Source: Neolentinus lepideus HHB14362 ss-1 (Eukaryota > Basidiomycota > Agaricomycetes > Gloeophyllales > Gloeophyllaceae). Taken from it: a DNA stretch of 64,000 nucleotides. Positions 11,476 through 22,030 of the stretch are shown piece by piece. Under the pieces are notes generated by a model. That model did not search any database and was not told where the DNA came from. It worked only from the letters and a program-made list of their open reading frames with translations. Position 1 is the first letter of the stretch. Each line of letters starts with the position of its first letter. The DNA lies in assembly GCA_001632425.1 (NCBI GenBank), contig KV425574.1:249232-313231 (forward strand). Direction: 5' to 3'. A program made the position numbers and the translations under genes.

Positions 11476-13527
11476 CGGAGCTAGACTCGGACAGACTATA
11501 GGTAGCTTGCAGCTAGTCTGAATTGATGTGCTGGCACTAGAATTGACTGTACACCCAAGACATTGGATCTGCGTTGGAGTAACTGGGCAGCTGCGTGTAG
11601 TGATGGTGGCAAATGGTCTCCGGATATCCAGAATCCACTGCGGTTTGGAGACAAGCTTGACTCCTCTCAGGCTCTCGCCAATCCCTGCAATGCATGGAGG
11701 AGGTTCGGGATGATGAGAGATGCATAGAACACGTAGAGGCGGATTACTATACGCGAAGCGCCCGTCACACAGCACGCTCTAATCGTAAATTACTAATACA
11801 CCGCCACGCAATGGCTCTGCAGCAACCGTTTCCATAAGCTATCCATGGATCTGCTCTCAGAAGTCATCTGAGCCTCTGAGGACAATTTCGCAACCGGAAA
11901 TCTGTCCTAAATAAGATGTACTGGGACCATAAAGGTTAAAAATACAGTCTGCAGCTGTAGCAAACGAGTGCGCACCGAAATATCGCGATCGGCACAAAAA
12001 TGGGAACAAACCATGCGATCGCAACATTCCACATAAGATATTGCGATCCTAGACTATATGAGAGCTAACTTTGCGATCGTGAGGTTCAGGAGTCCTCTCG
12101 GGTTGATACTTGTCAGGATTACATTAATGAACAATGTTCTTCTTACTTCAGGGCTCGAGGGCATGTAAGGTATCCTTGGGCACAACTGCCAAGTACTTGC
12201 TGCATTTGCCACAACCGTCGTTATAGTGATTCAAGCTGCCCTCTCGTTGCGTTAGATTGTCAGTATTATCTAGAAACCATTTGATAGCAACATAGCAGTA
12301 CAAAGCTTTGTATAGTGATTTGAAATGCTCAACAACTTGCAATCTGCTACGGCGGCGATAGCAACGGATATACACTGCAGAAGTTATGAATGACCGAATC
12401 GCAAGGTCGGAGCTCAAGTGCTCACTTCCGATCGTATGTTTCATATAAGGAAATAACCCCTTTCTTATGAACGTCACGCCAATAGCAATATCTTCAGTGC
12501 GCCCACGTCCAGCAAAGGCGACACCTTCAGCAGTAGTCGTCAGACATGATAATTAACTGTGATTTTTCCTGTCAGACCTACTACTATTAACTTGAAACTG
12601 CTTGGAGACGAAACATCATTCAGCGGGACAGGTAACGCTGGTTCACGACACTGCCACCCTGATCATTCACTTTGTCTGTGGCTGAGAACTTTACCAAACC
12701 AGAAGTGAGCGACAATACGCCCTCGTCTAGTCCGTGCATGTTTGCTGACAAGTATGTTGCGCTGAAATATCTTTTACGACTCGAGTCTGATGGTGCAAGC
12801 TCGCGGGCCTGAGAAGCCACACTGATCCAGTTTGGATCCAGTTCGCCATGATCATCTCAATATTGACAGTTACGGAACTGTTTGCTTGACAACCATGTCC
12901 TGTGCATAGTGAGCGGTCCTCCCACATCACCCAGGGATTGCCACCGCAAGCACTGGGGTGTGTTCATTCTTTGGCACAGACCCCCGTGTGGTCCATTCTT
13001 GGACAACATGTTGCATTGCCGATCGAAGAACCGGTGAAGTTGCCGCGAGGAGGGTTACGATTCTATGGACTGGATATGAACTGATATGAACGTGCACAAC
13101 TAGTGTAGGTCCATCGCTTGGCCGACTATTCACCTCCCCCGATGTTGCTCAAAGCGGGTATCCCGATTCGAGTTTGAACGGAACCGCAGATGGGCCGCAG
13201 CGGAGGCATTCCGTAAAGAGGTCAGTCTAATTCGAAATAAACCAGGTACGTCGTCACCTCGGGCGCAACACGGTGGCAATGCCAGATCCCGTCGATCGTC
13301 GTATAAGTGTCGAATGTGGAAGGCAATACGAGTGATTCAGTACGAGTTCAAGGAGCTCACGGCGGCGATCACATCAGATGCAATGCTGTCAAGATGCTGT
13401 TCAGTCTAGTGACCCGTAATGACTCCACGATTCGGTGCGTACTGCAATATATAAAGTCCTGCAGCGACCTCGCGGTTGCTTCACCTCCCCCTCAACTACT
13501 ACCCGCATTCCTTGACGCTCACACACC
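11476..13527. other. Intergenic region, 2 kb, no gene resolved
   Basis: No open frame here carries a recognisable domain. A minus-strand pair of frames at 12620-13133 and another at 12148-12477 lack convincing splice partners. The notable structure is four GCGATC sites at regular spacing (11985-12078, listed separately). The last 100 bp before 13528 are CT-rich and contain a TATA-like AATATATAAAG at 13446-13456, a plausible peroxygenase promoter. Confidence 0.45.
11985..12078. repeat. Four GCGATC sites at about 30-bp spacing
   Basis: GCGATC occurs at 11985, 12015, 12043 and 12073, so spacings are 30, 28 and 30 bp. The sequence between the sites is not conserved, which argues against a tandem duplication and against a CRISPR-like array. 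It could be a cluster of protein-binding sites in the region before the peroxygenase gene, or chance. Confidence 0.5.
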
Positions 13528-14312
13528 ATGCCTTGGCTATCCGCACTACTTCCCTCACCAACCACTGACCACGAATGGCAGCCCGCTCGTCCGGAGGACA
13601 AACGTTCTCCGTGCCCAGCATTGAATACTTTGGCGAATTACGGATACATGTGAGTATTTTTACCTCTCATTTAAACATCCTTTGGCTGATTGCCCCTCGC
13701 AGATCGAGGAATGGTAGAAACATAAAATTCTGGTACATGATCCACGCCCTACAGGCAGTGTACAATCTTTCCCTCCCTCTCGCCCTTTTCCTGGCCATCC
13801 CAGGGTATCTACTGTGCGGCTCAATACTGCGCATGTCATTGAACCTTGACGATCTCGCCCTCCATAATCGGCTGGAGCATGACGCATCCCTCGTGCACGA
13901 CGACGCTCCTGCGGGCTCGGCTAGAGCCCCAACCAACGTGGATCCTGCCTTACTTCATTCCTTCCTCCATGCTTGCCCTGTCGGTCATGGGTTCAGACTG
14001 GAGGATTACGCCAAAATCCGGGTAGTGCGAGAGGCCACGCTGCCTCCTGGCAAGTCTTTGGACGCGTTTCACGCGGAGGTATCGCGGGGAGAAGCTGCCC
14101 TATCATGGCTGCTGATGCAAGATGGCAAGGGCGAGGTTTCCCCGGAGCGCATGAATCAATGGTACGGCGAAGAGAAGTTACCCGAGGATTGGAAAAAGCC
14201 TGAGCGACCTCTCGGACTTCTTACAACAAGGTTCACTGCCGCTAAAGTGAAGAACTTAATGGCTTCGACCAAACACACAGCAGCCGAGGACATGCTCCCG
14301 ATCAAGCGATAA
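13528..14312 (+). CDS. Heme-thiolate (aromatic) peroxygenase, short UPO/chloroperoxidase family
   Basis: Exons 13528-13649 and 13703-14312 join to 243 residues. Members use H2O2 to insert oxygen into C-H bonds, with heme held by a cysteine. The ligand motif is clear: RSPCPALNTLANYGY, with Cys at about residue 29 of P-C-P. The second signature is LNLDDLALHNRLEHDASL, with E-H-D at residues 99-101. The acid-base Glu is probably in FHAEVSRGEAALSW (about 163-176). Length fits the short class. The start MPWLSALLP is followed by an acidic and Pro-rich segment, and no secretion signal is apparent, unlike the secreted industrial enzymes, so an intracellular role is inferred. A distant exon coding a signal was looked for upstream and not seen. 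Confidence 0.88.
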
Positions 14313-14337
14313 CTTTATTTCCATGTTAATCAATCAT

Positions 14338-14805
14338 TCATTCCGAGGAACTTTGCATTTTACTTGCTCCATTTTGGTCTATTCTGGTTGCATTTTTTTC
14401 TTTATATTTACCTTGTGTGGCGATACGTGTGTCTTTATAAAAGGAAGGGTTCCATGCGATAAATTTAGTCCACTTATTACCGGCATCATAGTTCATCTTA
14501 GGCCATCGTGCCTCAAGTTGATGCGCCTGACGAAATTGTACATAAAGATGATCTTTAATATACATCCCCACGACAATGATTTGTTCGGAGGCTGAGTTTA
14601 CCGGACATGAGGGCAGCGAGAGGGTAGTAACAATCACATTGATGGTATTGGGTTTCATGAATGCGTACAGGTGAACATCTGCATCAGTCTTGACCACCGT
14701 CAGGTTATCATTGACAGTTGTTGATCCGCGCTGCCGTCGAGCACCAGAAGGCGGTGTCATTTGAGTAATCAAATCACAAGCGAGCTTCCCATTACTTGAG
14801 GACAT
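14338..14805 (-). CDS. Hypothetical protein, 155 codons, doubtful
   Basis: An uninterrupted frame starts at an ATG on the minus strand (14803-14805) and runs 155 residues. It is soluble, mixed alpha/beta in composition, without signal peptide, membrane helix or known motif. It lies tail to tail with the peroxygenase gene, its stop only 25 bp beyond the peroxygenase stop, and just upstream of the transporter stop at 14877. It may be a real small gene or an accidental frame over the peroxygenase 3' UTR. Confidence 0.25.
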   Translation of the reverse strand: MSSSNGKLACDLITQMTPPSGARRQRGSTTVNDNLTVVKTDADVHLYAFMKPNTINVIVTTLSLPSCPVNSASEQIIVVGMYIKDHLYVQFRQAHQLEARWPKMNYDAGNKWTKFIAWNPSFYKDTRIATQGKYKEKNATRIDQNGASKMQSSSE

Positions 14806-14876
14806 ACACGACTACCATCATAGCCTACAGCCCATAGTGCAAAGCCACTAGTGGGCAAAGTACTCAAACACATGTA

Positions 14877-16952
14877 CTATACGGGCGGGGTACATCCCAG
14901 AGACGTGGCACTTGATGTCTGGAAAGCCGTCTTGATGCTCAAGCTGGACCCATATATGCCTATTGGCCATGAGCCACCCAATGGTACGACTCGAGATATA
15001 GCGAGAATCGACGTACCCAGACCAGACATCGTGAGAGCTCCGAGAAACATGACCACATTGAACAGCTTGAAGTACCATTGTCCCGCGAAGAATCCCCTCT
15101 TCCACCGGGAGAACTGACGCCAAGTATCACCGGGGTCATTTTTCGCAGCGTCGAGGATCATCTGGTACCCGACGAGCATAATGGGCGGGAAACTGTAGGT
15201 AAACTGCATAACACATATAGCACCGACTAAGCCGGATATGTTCTGCACTTGTGGGATGGCCGCGCCAATAATAAACGCTAGAAGTCCGGTAAGCTAAGGA
15301 ACTATCGGGATTAAGATCCAGATGACCTCACCGAGGGACCAGTAAAGGATAACCATGGTTGACCAGATGAGCCTGCCTTTCATGCTAAGCAGAGGCGGAC
15401 CCTTAATCCACTCCTCGACAACGTGTAAGTACACGATTTCTGGAAGTGTTTTATTAACCTCCCTATGAAGATTATGAACGACCCGAGATACTGACTAACA
15501 CCGATATTACCGACTAGTCCAGCAGCAATGATGCCGGAAATCAGTGCTAGCACATTGCCGAGCGTCTGCCAAGCGTATTTGCTGACACCTTGATACGCTA
15601 GCGGCAGAGAAAACTGTCCCTGAAATGCGTACACAAATATTCCGTACATCATGTATACCGTGGAAATCAAGAGCTGCGCGCAAATCTGGGTGCACACACG
15701 TCAGCGCAGAGGCTTGGCGATGAGAGTAATGGACTCGCCATAGCCTTCCAGAAGTCCATAGGCCGTTTCATCTCAGCCATGAACTCAGGGAATATCATAG
15801 CACCGCCGTAGGCGTAGACCATTTGCATGATACCGTTTACTTTCGCAAAGATGGGCTGGCTTACGAATCTCTGCCTCACGATAGGTCCTGGGGAGATACC
15901 GTAAGCCGCCGATGCAGCGGCATAATTGGGCGGAGAATGCGCAACAAAGCCCATGGAGGTAAATATTATGAGCAGATTGAGCCAAACGGACCTGGTGACA
16001 CAGAGTAAATCACGCTCAAGCGTGTCATGTCCAATAACTGTACCACTCACGCGTTTGCAAGCCATCCATAACTCTTTAACGTTCGGATTTGACCGATTAC
16101 CATACCGACGAGGGGCCATATGAGGATCTCGACGGCAAAGCAGAAACCATGGTTGTTTGCAATCTGCTGTACGGACTGGCCGTTCGCGAGGCATATTATG
16201 GCCACCTGTGAGAGGTGTATCCCACAAGAGTAAAATGAAATCTGACAGGTGAGGATAGGTTCTAGATGCTTACGACGATAATCAACTGTATCGTTTGCAG
16301 AAACGTGCAGATGTGCCGGAACCATTCACCAAATATACGACCGCCTAGATCTGCATACTGTCTAATGGGATATCTGTGCGAATCCAGCTTGCAGAACAGA
16401 TATGATAGGATAAGCCCCGTGTAGCAAGCGACGATACCCACTGTTTTTATTGTTAGTCTTCTTGCGCAGGTCTTAGCCGCGGACGTACTCACTGACGATG
16501 TACAAGATAGCTCCCGGGACATATCCCACTTGGCTGAACGCGTACGGTGCGTTGAAAGGGCCTAGAATGTCCGTCGTGATCAGATAAAAGACAGAAATCC
16601 AACCGGCGGTTCGGAGAGCACGACGAGCTTGTAGTATTTCAGCTTCATGGGCAGAGAGACTCGAGTCCTTCTCCGCTGGACTCTCTCTAACGAAGGCCAT
16701 GATGATAAGTTCTGCGAGCACGTGGTACATCCATACATCAAAGAGGACCGCCCTGCCACTTCTGACTCTCTCGTCCGTTCGGCATACTGCATGTAGGTCT
16801 CGAACGAGACATGCGTTATATCTAATATCCGTTAGTCGAGACGCGAAGACTAGCAGCAAGTGTAGCACACCGTGCTGCTGGACAGAAACATCCACGGGAT
16901 ACTTTAGATCCTTGTCACTTGTAGGTGTATCAGGGGCCGTGTTTACAGCCAT
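14877..16952 (-). CDS. AAAP-family amino-acid transporter, copy 1
   Basis: This multi-exon gene codes a polytopic permease of the Aa_trans (AAAP) family that imports neutral amino acids with protons. It starts at MAVNTAPDTPTSDKDL with a hydrophilic cytosolic N-terminus and the segment YMQYAERTRE. Then come RALRTAGWISVFYLITTDI and LGPFNAPYAFSQVGYVPG (first membrane helices), AFVAHSPPNYAAAS-like loops, FPEFMAEMKRPMDFWKAM and the last helices MQFTYSFPPIMLVGYQMIL and FNVVMFLGALTMSG. The C-terminus is SSATSLGCTPPV. The gene at 17777 is a clear paralog in the same orientation with the same C-terminus. A 57-bp putative intron at 14960-15016 is free of stops and in frame. Exact exon borders in the middle were not all resolved. 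Confidence 0.85.
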
Positions 16953-17776
16953 CCTTCACAAAAGACTAGAGAGGCAAAGTAGGGCCCTCAAGTGCCAAAA
17001 CGTACTGAGACATACGCCAGCGTTTATATGCTTATCTGCAAATTGTAGGTCCACTCAGTCAAGTATATTTCGCAGCGAAACTAGTTGCCATGTCTTGGTC
17101 AACTCCGCTTATCCTTGGGAAAGGGTCAGCTAAAGTGGGAAAGGGTTGGCTAAAGAGAGGTAGTGTCACCGGAATGCGCGGAACGTCCCAGTGATCCTTG
17201 ATGATTGCTTCGGTAACCCACAGTATAGCAGAGATCTAACCCAAATACCTCAATTGAGGGTGTGATACAAACCACGCCGCTACAGGCAGTACGTATACTT
17301 TGACAGATGGATGAGGATGGACCATTGCTGTAGTATGGGCTGGGAACGTATCGAGACCAAGTTTAGTTCTATAACAGATTCCGCTGCGGCATTCAGGTAC
17401 AATCACCACGCCTTCAAGTTCCTTGCTGGACATATGGTCAGAGCTATCATTGTGGTGGCTGATATAGATGATTGCTATAGTCAGATGTGGTCGGCGTCGC
17501 GGCGAACTGCACAATGCATATGCAGGAAGCAAAGGTGCGGCACCCGGGCCGTGGCCACCAAACCGCGGAATCCCACCGTCCAGCTCCTGCGAAACCGATC
17601 GGTATACAAAACTTCAAGAGTTATAAACAGAAAAATTATGAATACAGCCGAACGACGGCGACGGCTAATCTACTACGGTCATTACATTACGTATCACATT
17701 TGTCAGAAAAGCGCTAGAAGTACTGTACCCAGATCCAGTCTAAACGCTTCTCCGCCCCGACGATCTTAATTATCGT
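16953..17776. other. Intergenic region between the tandem transporters
   Basis: This 0.8-kb stretch holds the promoter of copy 1 and the 3' end of copy 2. A short direct repeat of GGGAAAGGGT..GGCTAAAG flavour lies at 17116-17155 (AGGGTCAGCTAAAGTGGGAAAGGGTTGGCTAAAG). A 152-codon plus-strand frame at 17311-17769 has no motif and is not called. Confidence 0.45.
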
Positions 17777-19943
17777 TTACACCGGAGGAGTGCAACCCAA
17801 CGAAGTAGCGGAAGAGACTTTGAAGGCAGCTTTGATACTCTCTCCAGCACCATACATACCTGTTGAATAGACGTTCAGCTGTAGACCAGACCGACATAGA
17901 CACGTCAACAACTCACCTAGGCATGCCATGGCGAGAGCTCCCAGGAACAAGCAGAAGTTGAATGCCTTCCAGTACCACTTCCCTGAGAACACACCACGTT
18001 TCCACCGAGACCACTGGTGCCACGTGTCGCCAGGGTCATCAACCATCGCGTCGGTGATCACCATGTAGCCAGCCAAGAACAGCGGCGGGAACGTATACGT
18101 GAACTGCATGATACAGACTGCCGCAACAAGTGCAGAGATGTTCTGCACTTGAGGGATAGCAGATCCAACGATGAAAGCTGGAGAAAATCAATCAGTGGCT
18201 GGCGTTTGACAAATGAGTTGAGAGACGTACCGAGACTCCAATACAGGAATACCATGATAGTCCAGATGACACGACCACGCTTGCTCATAAGAGGCGGACC
18301 GCGCATCCATTCTTCAACGACGTGCATGTACGCGACCTCTGTCATAGATTTACCATCAGCAATACTCCCTAAAATCCGTCATTAACTCGTAGTACTGACT
18401 GATGCCGATGTTTCCGTACAAGCCAGCGGCGATGATACCAGAAAGGAGCGCCAATACATTGCCCACTGTTTGCCACGAGTACTTGCTGACGCCCTGGTAT
18501 GCGAGAGGGAGCGTGTACTGCCCTTGATAGGCATACACAAAGATACCGTACATCATGTAGACTGTGCAGATCAGCAACTGCGCACAGATCTAACATTTGA
18601 CGTCGTAAAAATCACTTTATGTAAGTAGACGAAACACACCATAGCCTTCCAGAAGTCCATTGGCCTTCGCATTTCCGCCATGAACTCAGGGAAGATCATA
18701 GCACCACCATAAGCGAACACCATTTGCATGATACCGTTGACCTTTGAGTACAGCGGCTGGCTGACGAAGGCATGGGTCGTCACGGGTCCAGAGGCTATAG
18801 CTGGACCGTAGCTGCTGATAGCCGACGCGTAGTTGGGAGGGGAATGGGCGACGAATCCCATAGAAATGAAGATGATCAAGAGGTTGATCCAAATAGCCCT
18901 AGACAATCACGTAGTCTCAGCCACTGCGACTCGCACGAACGGTCGAGTAAATAACTTACATATTGGCTAGCCAGCCATAGTTCTTGAGACTCCTGATTTG
19001 GCCAGCTACCATACCGACAAGTGCCCATATCAAAATTTGGACAGAGAAGCAAAACTCGTTATAGACGGCAATCTGTGCTACGGATTGGCCATTGGACAGT
19101 AGAATCGTACCGACCTACGAAATATAACGATTCACTGAGTGAAAGCCTTGACAGCGATTGCGTCGACGGTACTTATACTTACATTGATAATCAGTTGCAC
19201 GGTTTGCAGCACAGTGCAGAGATGCTTGAACCATTTTCCAAATATACGCTCTGCAATATCTGCGTACGTTCTGATCGGATACTGTTCAGAGTCCAAGCGA
19301 CAAAATAGGCGCCAGAGGATAAGACCAGTGTAACATGCGATACCACCCACTGCAGAGGCAGCATGAGTCTCAGGAACAACGGTCACGTGATGGTAAAAGA
19401 GAGATAAGACGCACTGAAAACGTATAGGATGGCACCCGGGACAAAGCCCACCTGGCTGAACGCAAATGGTGCGTTGAATGGGCCCAGAATATCCGTAGTG
19501 ATCAAGTAGAATACAGATAACCAGCCTGCTGTACGCAGTGCCCTACGAGCGTTCAATAGTTCCTGCTCATATGGGGAGACAGTGCGACCTTTCTCCGTCG
19601 GGGTCTCACTGCCGGTCCGACTTGTGGCTGCTTAGTAGGTCATCCACTATGTTTGACAACACGCCACTCACTTTGCAGCGTATTCGCCGTTCGCTTCCCG
19701 AGCCCGAGCCTGCTCCGCGAAAGCAAGATAGGTCGCGAAGGGCACCTTTGATCCATCTGAACGATCATCACCGACTATTCATAATGATCCTGTGTACGAC
19801 GTACCAGTAGAGCGCTCCGAGACGTCGACCGACGGGGGTTTCGCAACGCCCTCTCCCGCGATAGTCGCTGGTTTCGCAAACGAGGGCATGGTGGTCGTGT
19901 AAGCAGGCGTGCTTGGGGCGGGAACTTTATAAGGAATACTCAT
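17777..19943 (-). CDS. AAAP-family amino-acid transporter, copy 2
   Basis: This is a paralog of the neighbouring transporter, with about ten introns. The start is taken at 19943 (MSIPYKVPAPSTPAYTTTM), followed by a Ser/Pro-rich cytosolic region and FATYLAFAEQARAREANGEY, which matches the N-terminal helix before the membrane domain. Matching family segments include RALRTAGWLSVFYLITTDI, FNAPFAFSQVGFVPG, FPEFMAEMRRPMDFWKAM, MQFTYTFPPLFLAGYMVI and the C-terminus SSATSLGCTPPV shared with copy 1. Strong similarity over the full length and same orientation point to tandem duplication with later divergence of the N-terminal tails, which usually control turnover. The substrate is not predictable beyond amino acids. 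Confidence 0.86.
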
Positions 19944-21418
19944 GACGGGATGGGACGGCTTCTCATGGATAAAAATACCCCGTTGGTGGACTCCGCCCTG
20001 TGCCTTGCATCATGAAGTGCGATGACAGGAGACTCTTATCAAGGTTCGGCTGCGTATCTCCTCCGCCTCTGTACGGAGTGCAGCGATCGCGCCAATCGGC
20101 CAGAGCCGCCTGCAATGCTGCTGGCGAAGCCCTGCTCAGACCAGCTCAGGCCTCGATGAATCGATGGACATCGAGACGAAGTACGTGGATTTGCTTACCG
20201 GAGCCTCCGGGAAAACCTGCCTGTTCATCCAGGCTATATATAAATAGCGGACCACATGCAAAGAGACAATCGTGCCAATGTTATACGCATGGCAATCGGA
20301 AGTTTTTTTTGTAGATGACAGCCTAGAGAAACACTTTCTGAGCCATTGAGATCGCAGCAGGGCCCGGCACTGAATCTTCTCAACATTAGGTCATCGTATC
20401 AATGAATTGGGCCGGCGGCGAGTACTTAGAAGGCCGGCTCTTTCAGTCGCGTGCAGACTAAAGCACACTCGTCCGCGCTCTAGATGGTTCTGACGGCCGT
20501 CTTCGCAGAACGGGCATGCCGTTGAACTACGTGCTGATTTTGATTCTAATGTTGCACCTGCAACGGAGATGATTCTGGAGTTTCCATTCATATGTAGCAG
20601 ATACCACGATCGTGATCCAAAGCTCGGAAAGGGTGGAAACTACGTATACCGATAGACTCAAGACGATTTTGACCCCTTAGCTGGAAGAGATTAAAACGAA
20701 GCTAATCATCAGCGATAAACACGCATGTCCATTATACACTTGATCAGTGCTCCTGGAAAGTCTTTCCGGATACCGACAGAATCCAGGGCCTTGATGACGG
20801 CGATGAGAGGCAAGCAGACAGGGAGTCTCAGTGGCCGGGCGTGCGACACACCCATGCTTGTAGAGATGTAATGATGATTTGTTTGACATATATTCCTGGG
20901 ACCTTGCTCTGCGCGTACATTGTGATGCCTTCTCACGATGTCGAGATACTCATTTAAACATAAGTCAAATTGGCCTAGGATGCTCACCGCAGTGTAGGTC
21001 CCCTGATCACCCTGATCCACCATCTATCTGCCAGCTGTTTATTCGAAGTGCCTTGTCTTCATCTTTGGGTATCAAGGTTGCTGAGGTTCAGAACTGGACC
21101 CTGGCAACACTAGGTTGCTCATATATAGAGCTTTAGGGTGACAATCTGGCTACGTGGTCAAAGATTCATGATGATAATTCATAATGAACATAGAGGGAAG
21201 GTCACGTTCTAACACCAGCCAATTTGGTATGTTTTTGAGGCAGAAATTTGATGCGCACCTTTCCATGAACAAAACGCGTCGCCAACACGCTCGTTAACGC
21301 GAACACGTGACCGTGGGGCAAACACCGAAACCAGCCGAAACCCTCAAGTTCCCATCCTTGCGTAGTGACCACATCTTGTCTATCGGAGTCTCTGGAATAA
21401 TCATCTCACTATCTCGAA
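19944..21418. other. Intergenic region, 1.5 kb, no gene resolved
   Basis: This holds the promoter of transporter copy 2 and that of the FMP46-like gene. Open frames of up to 104 codons have no motif. A TATA-like GCTATATATAAATAG occurs at 20233-20247, and a T-run at 20303-20310. No RNA gene was recognised. Confidence 0.45.
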
Positions 21419-22030
21419 ATGTTCAGCGCTTTCAACCGTACCATCGTAAGTGAAACGGTAACTGCTTCAAGTTCGATATTACTGATACGTGCGTTTCCTG
21501 GCCCAGCCTCAGATATCTATATTGTATGTATAACGAGAAGTAACTTCACCTTACCACCCTTACTGGAGTAACGCAGTCACCATCCATCCTCTCCACCATC
21601 AGTGAAGGCGCTTAACCTCTTGAAAGCAGCAGTGTCTGCTCCTTATCCTGCTTCCAAGCCTGACGCACCGCCTTTGCGATTCAATCTTGATATCGTCGAA
21701 TCGACTCCTCCTACGCCTGACCAACTCCGAACAATTCTGTCCTACCTTCCTTCTGCATCTGCATCACCAGCTCCTCTTTCTACCCTTCTTTCGTCCCACC
21801 CTTCAGCGCCTTCCGGGAGTGAGCAACCCCGGACAGCCGATGCCGTGACTAAGCTAGCGTCGTCGAATCCTTCAGCTCTGAAGTGGCCTATTGTGGTCGA
21901 TTGGGACAGTGGCAAGGCCAGCATTGGAGATGTGGAGGGCGTGAAGAGTATCCTGGAGGAGTTGAGGAGAAAGCGGGACGGTGAAGCAAACGGTGAAGAG
22001 GAGAATAAATCGAAAGGGTGGTTTTCGTGA
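21419..22030 (+). CDS. FMP46: FMP46-like mitochondrial thioredoxin-fold protein (DUF1687)
   Basis: Exons 21419-21445, 21507-21523 and 21577-22030 give 165 residues. The start MFSAFNRTI leads to ISIFHHPSSPPS, the first strand and loop of the DUF1687 fold, where the usual redox Cys is replaced by Ser/Pro. FNLDIVESTPPTPDQLRTIL is the second conserved block, and WPIVVDWDSGKASIGD the third, followed by a helical region and a charged tail ending SKGWFS. Yeast Fmp46 is a mitochondrial putative redox protein of unknown substrate. Exon 2 is a 17-nt microexon; using the next AG (21512) gives an 11-nt exon that is also in frame and removes two residues. Confidence 0.8.

Noticed and set aside
17311..17769. 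152-codon plus-strand frame between the transporters
   Set aside because: No motif, basic composition without structure, and no splice partners. It lies where the transporter promoter is expected.
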